A stretch of DNA of 64,000 nucleotides from Streptomyces sp. NBC_01231. Its GTDB lineage: Bacteria > Actinomycetota > Actinomycetes > Streptomycetales > Streptomycetaceae. The stretch spans positions 10,602,001-10,666,000 of the forward strand of contig CP108521.1 of NCBI GenBank assembly GCA_035999765.1, written 5' to 3'. Position 1 is the stretch's first letter; each line of letters opens with the position of its first letter. This document shows positions 63,631 through 64,000 of this stretch, piece after piece. The notes under the pieces were generated by a model. The model was not told the origin of the DNA, did not search any database, and saw only the letters and a list, made by a program, of their open reading frames with translations. The position numbers and the translations under genes are program-made.

Positions 63631-64000
63631 CATCTCGTCACTATTTTATTTTGCAGAATTTTATTCTGCGGTAAAGAAAAAAATTTACTGGACGCTCGCG
63701 GGGCACTCCTACATAATTGCGGCGGTATTGACCAGGTCAATTCCTTGATCGGCCCGCGGCTGCCGGTGGTGAGGGTCGCGGCAGGCGAGCGGTCCGCGAT
63801 GGTGGCGGGCATGGTCGTGACCGCACATGGATGACTTGGAGATCGTTTCGGCGGCCCCGACCGCACTCGGGCGCGGTGCCCACGTGATGTGGATGCCAGG
63901 GGCGAGCCCCGCGATCGTGTTCGGACGCTGGGACCAGCAGTGACGCCCGGGCCGGACCGCACTTGAGGTGCTGGGACTGACCTGCAGTTAACTGTTCTGT
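63631..64000. other. AT-rich intergenic DNA, possible terminator
   Basis: GCAGAA-TTTTA-TTCTGC (63653-63669) is a small stem inside a strikingly AT-rich patch (about 63640-63720) and could terminate the phosphatase gene. Further on, an ATG at 63828 opens a 38-codon frame (MDDLEIVSAAPTALGRGAHV ...) that has good bias but no known family. It may be a gene remnant. Confidence 0.4.

Noticed and set aside
1..64000. CRISPR arrays, restriction-modification or toxin-antitoxin operons
   Set aside because: No spaced direct repeats of CRISPR type, no DNA methyltransferase with REase and no intact toxin with antitoxin were found. The two methyltransferases look like small-molecule enzymes.

Overview
The window is high-GC actinobacterial DNA and reads as Streptomyces. 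GC-rich third codon positions, GGAGG-type ribosome sites, many Sec-secreted proteins, a mycothiol-type maleylpyruvate isomerase, a SapA-like spore-associated protein and DUF6207-type small proteins all fit that genus. Many insertion-sequence scraps and broken genes lie among intact metabolic genes, as expected of a variable chromosome arm rather than the core. No tRNA, rRNA or CRISPR array was seen.

Layout. 0-5.9 kb: secreted glycan-degrading enzymes (5'-truncated GH2 exo-beta-D-glucosaminidase, then a parallel beta-helix protein). 6.1-7.6 kb: a pile of transposase remnants, including an IS21 element with its two halves in opposite orientation. 7.6-11.8 kb: small independent genes (SnoaL-like, GIY-YIG-like, methyltransferase, TetR plus divergent membrane protein). 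11.8-17.3 kb: small DUF proteins, recombinase and FtsK/Tra fragments of a decayed integrative element, and a second beta-helix protein (13.2-15.8 kb) paralogous to the first. 17.4-23.1 kb: a complete Tn3-family transposon with 48-bp inverted repeats and a 5-bp target duplication, carrying tnpR, tnpA and a lipoprotein alpha/beta hydrolase. 23.3-26.5 kb: gene fragments (toxin tail plus SUKH immunity gene, LysM, LysR, CitMHS, integrase). 26.5-30.7 kb: secreted GH3 beta-glucosidase and type-B carboxylesterase. 30.7-34.0 kb: fragments of DUF4232, TniB/TniA and TnpB. 34.0-37.4 kb: MMPL transporter and a histidine kinase whose 3' end is formed by the IS605-type element. 37.6-39.0 kb: a frameshifted IS701 copy. 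39.2-45.4 kb: secreted and lipoprotein genes, a second DUF/DUF6207 pair (broken), a dead GH13 glucosidase. 45.6-49.4 kb: a 1281-residue XRE-nSTAND-WD40 protein. 49.5-56.6 kb: methyltransferase, XRE regulator and many broken genes, including a TrwC-type relaxase. 56.6-61.4 kb: an intact gentisate (3-hydroxybenzoate) catabolic operon with a divergent IclR regulator. 61.5-63.6 kb: a GAF-SpoIIE phosphatase-HATPase protein.

The working biology is mainly glycan and polymer scavenging outside the cell (GH2, two beta-helix proteins, GH3, esterase) and aromatic catabolism inside it (3-hydroxybenzoate to gentisate to maleylpyruvate to fumarylpyruvate to fumarate plus pyruvate). No clearly novel multigene system could be proved. 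The best candidates for follow-up are the nSTAND-WD40 protein, the two beta-helix paralogues, the Tn3 cargo and the toxin-tail/SUKH pair.
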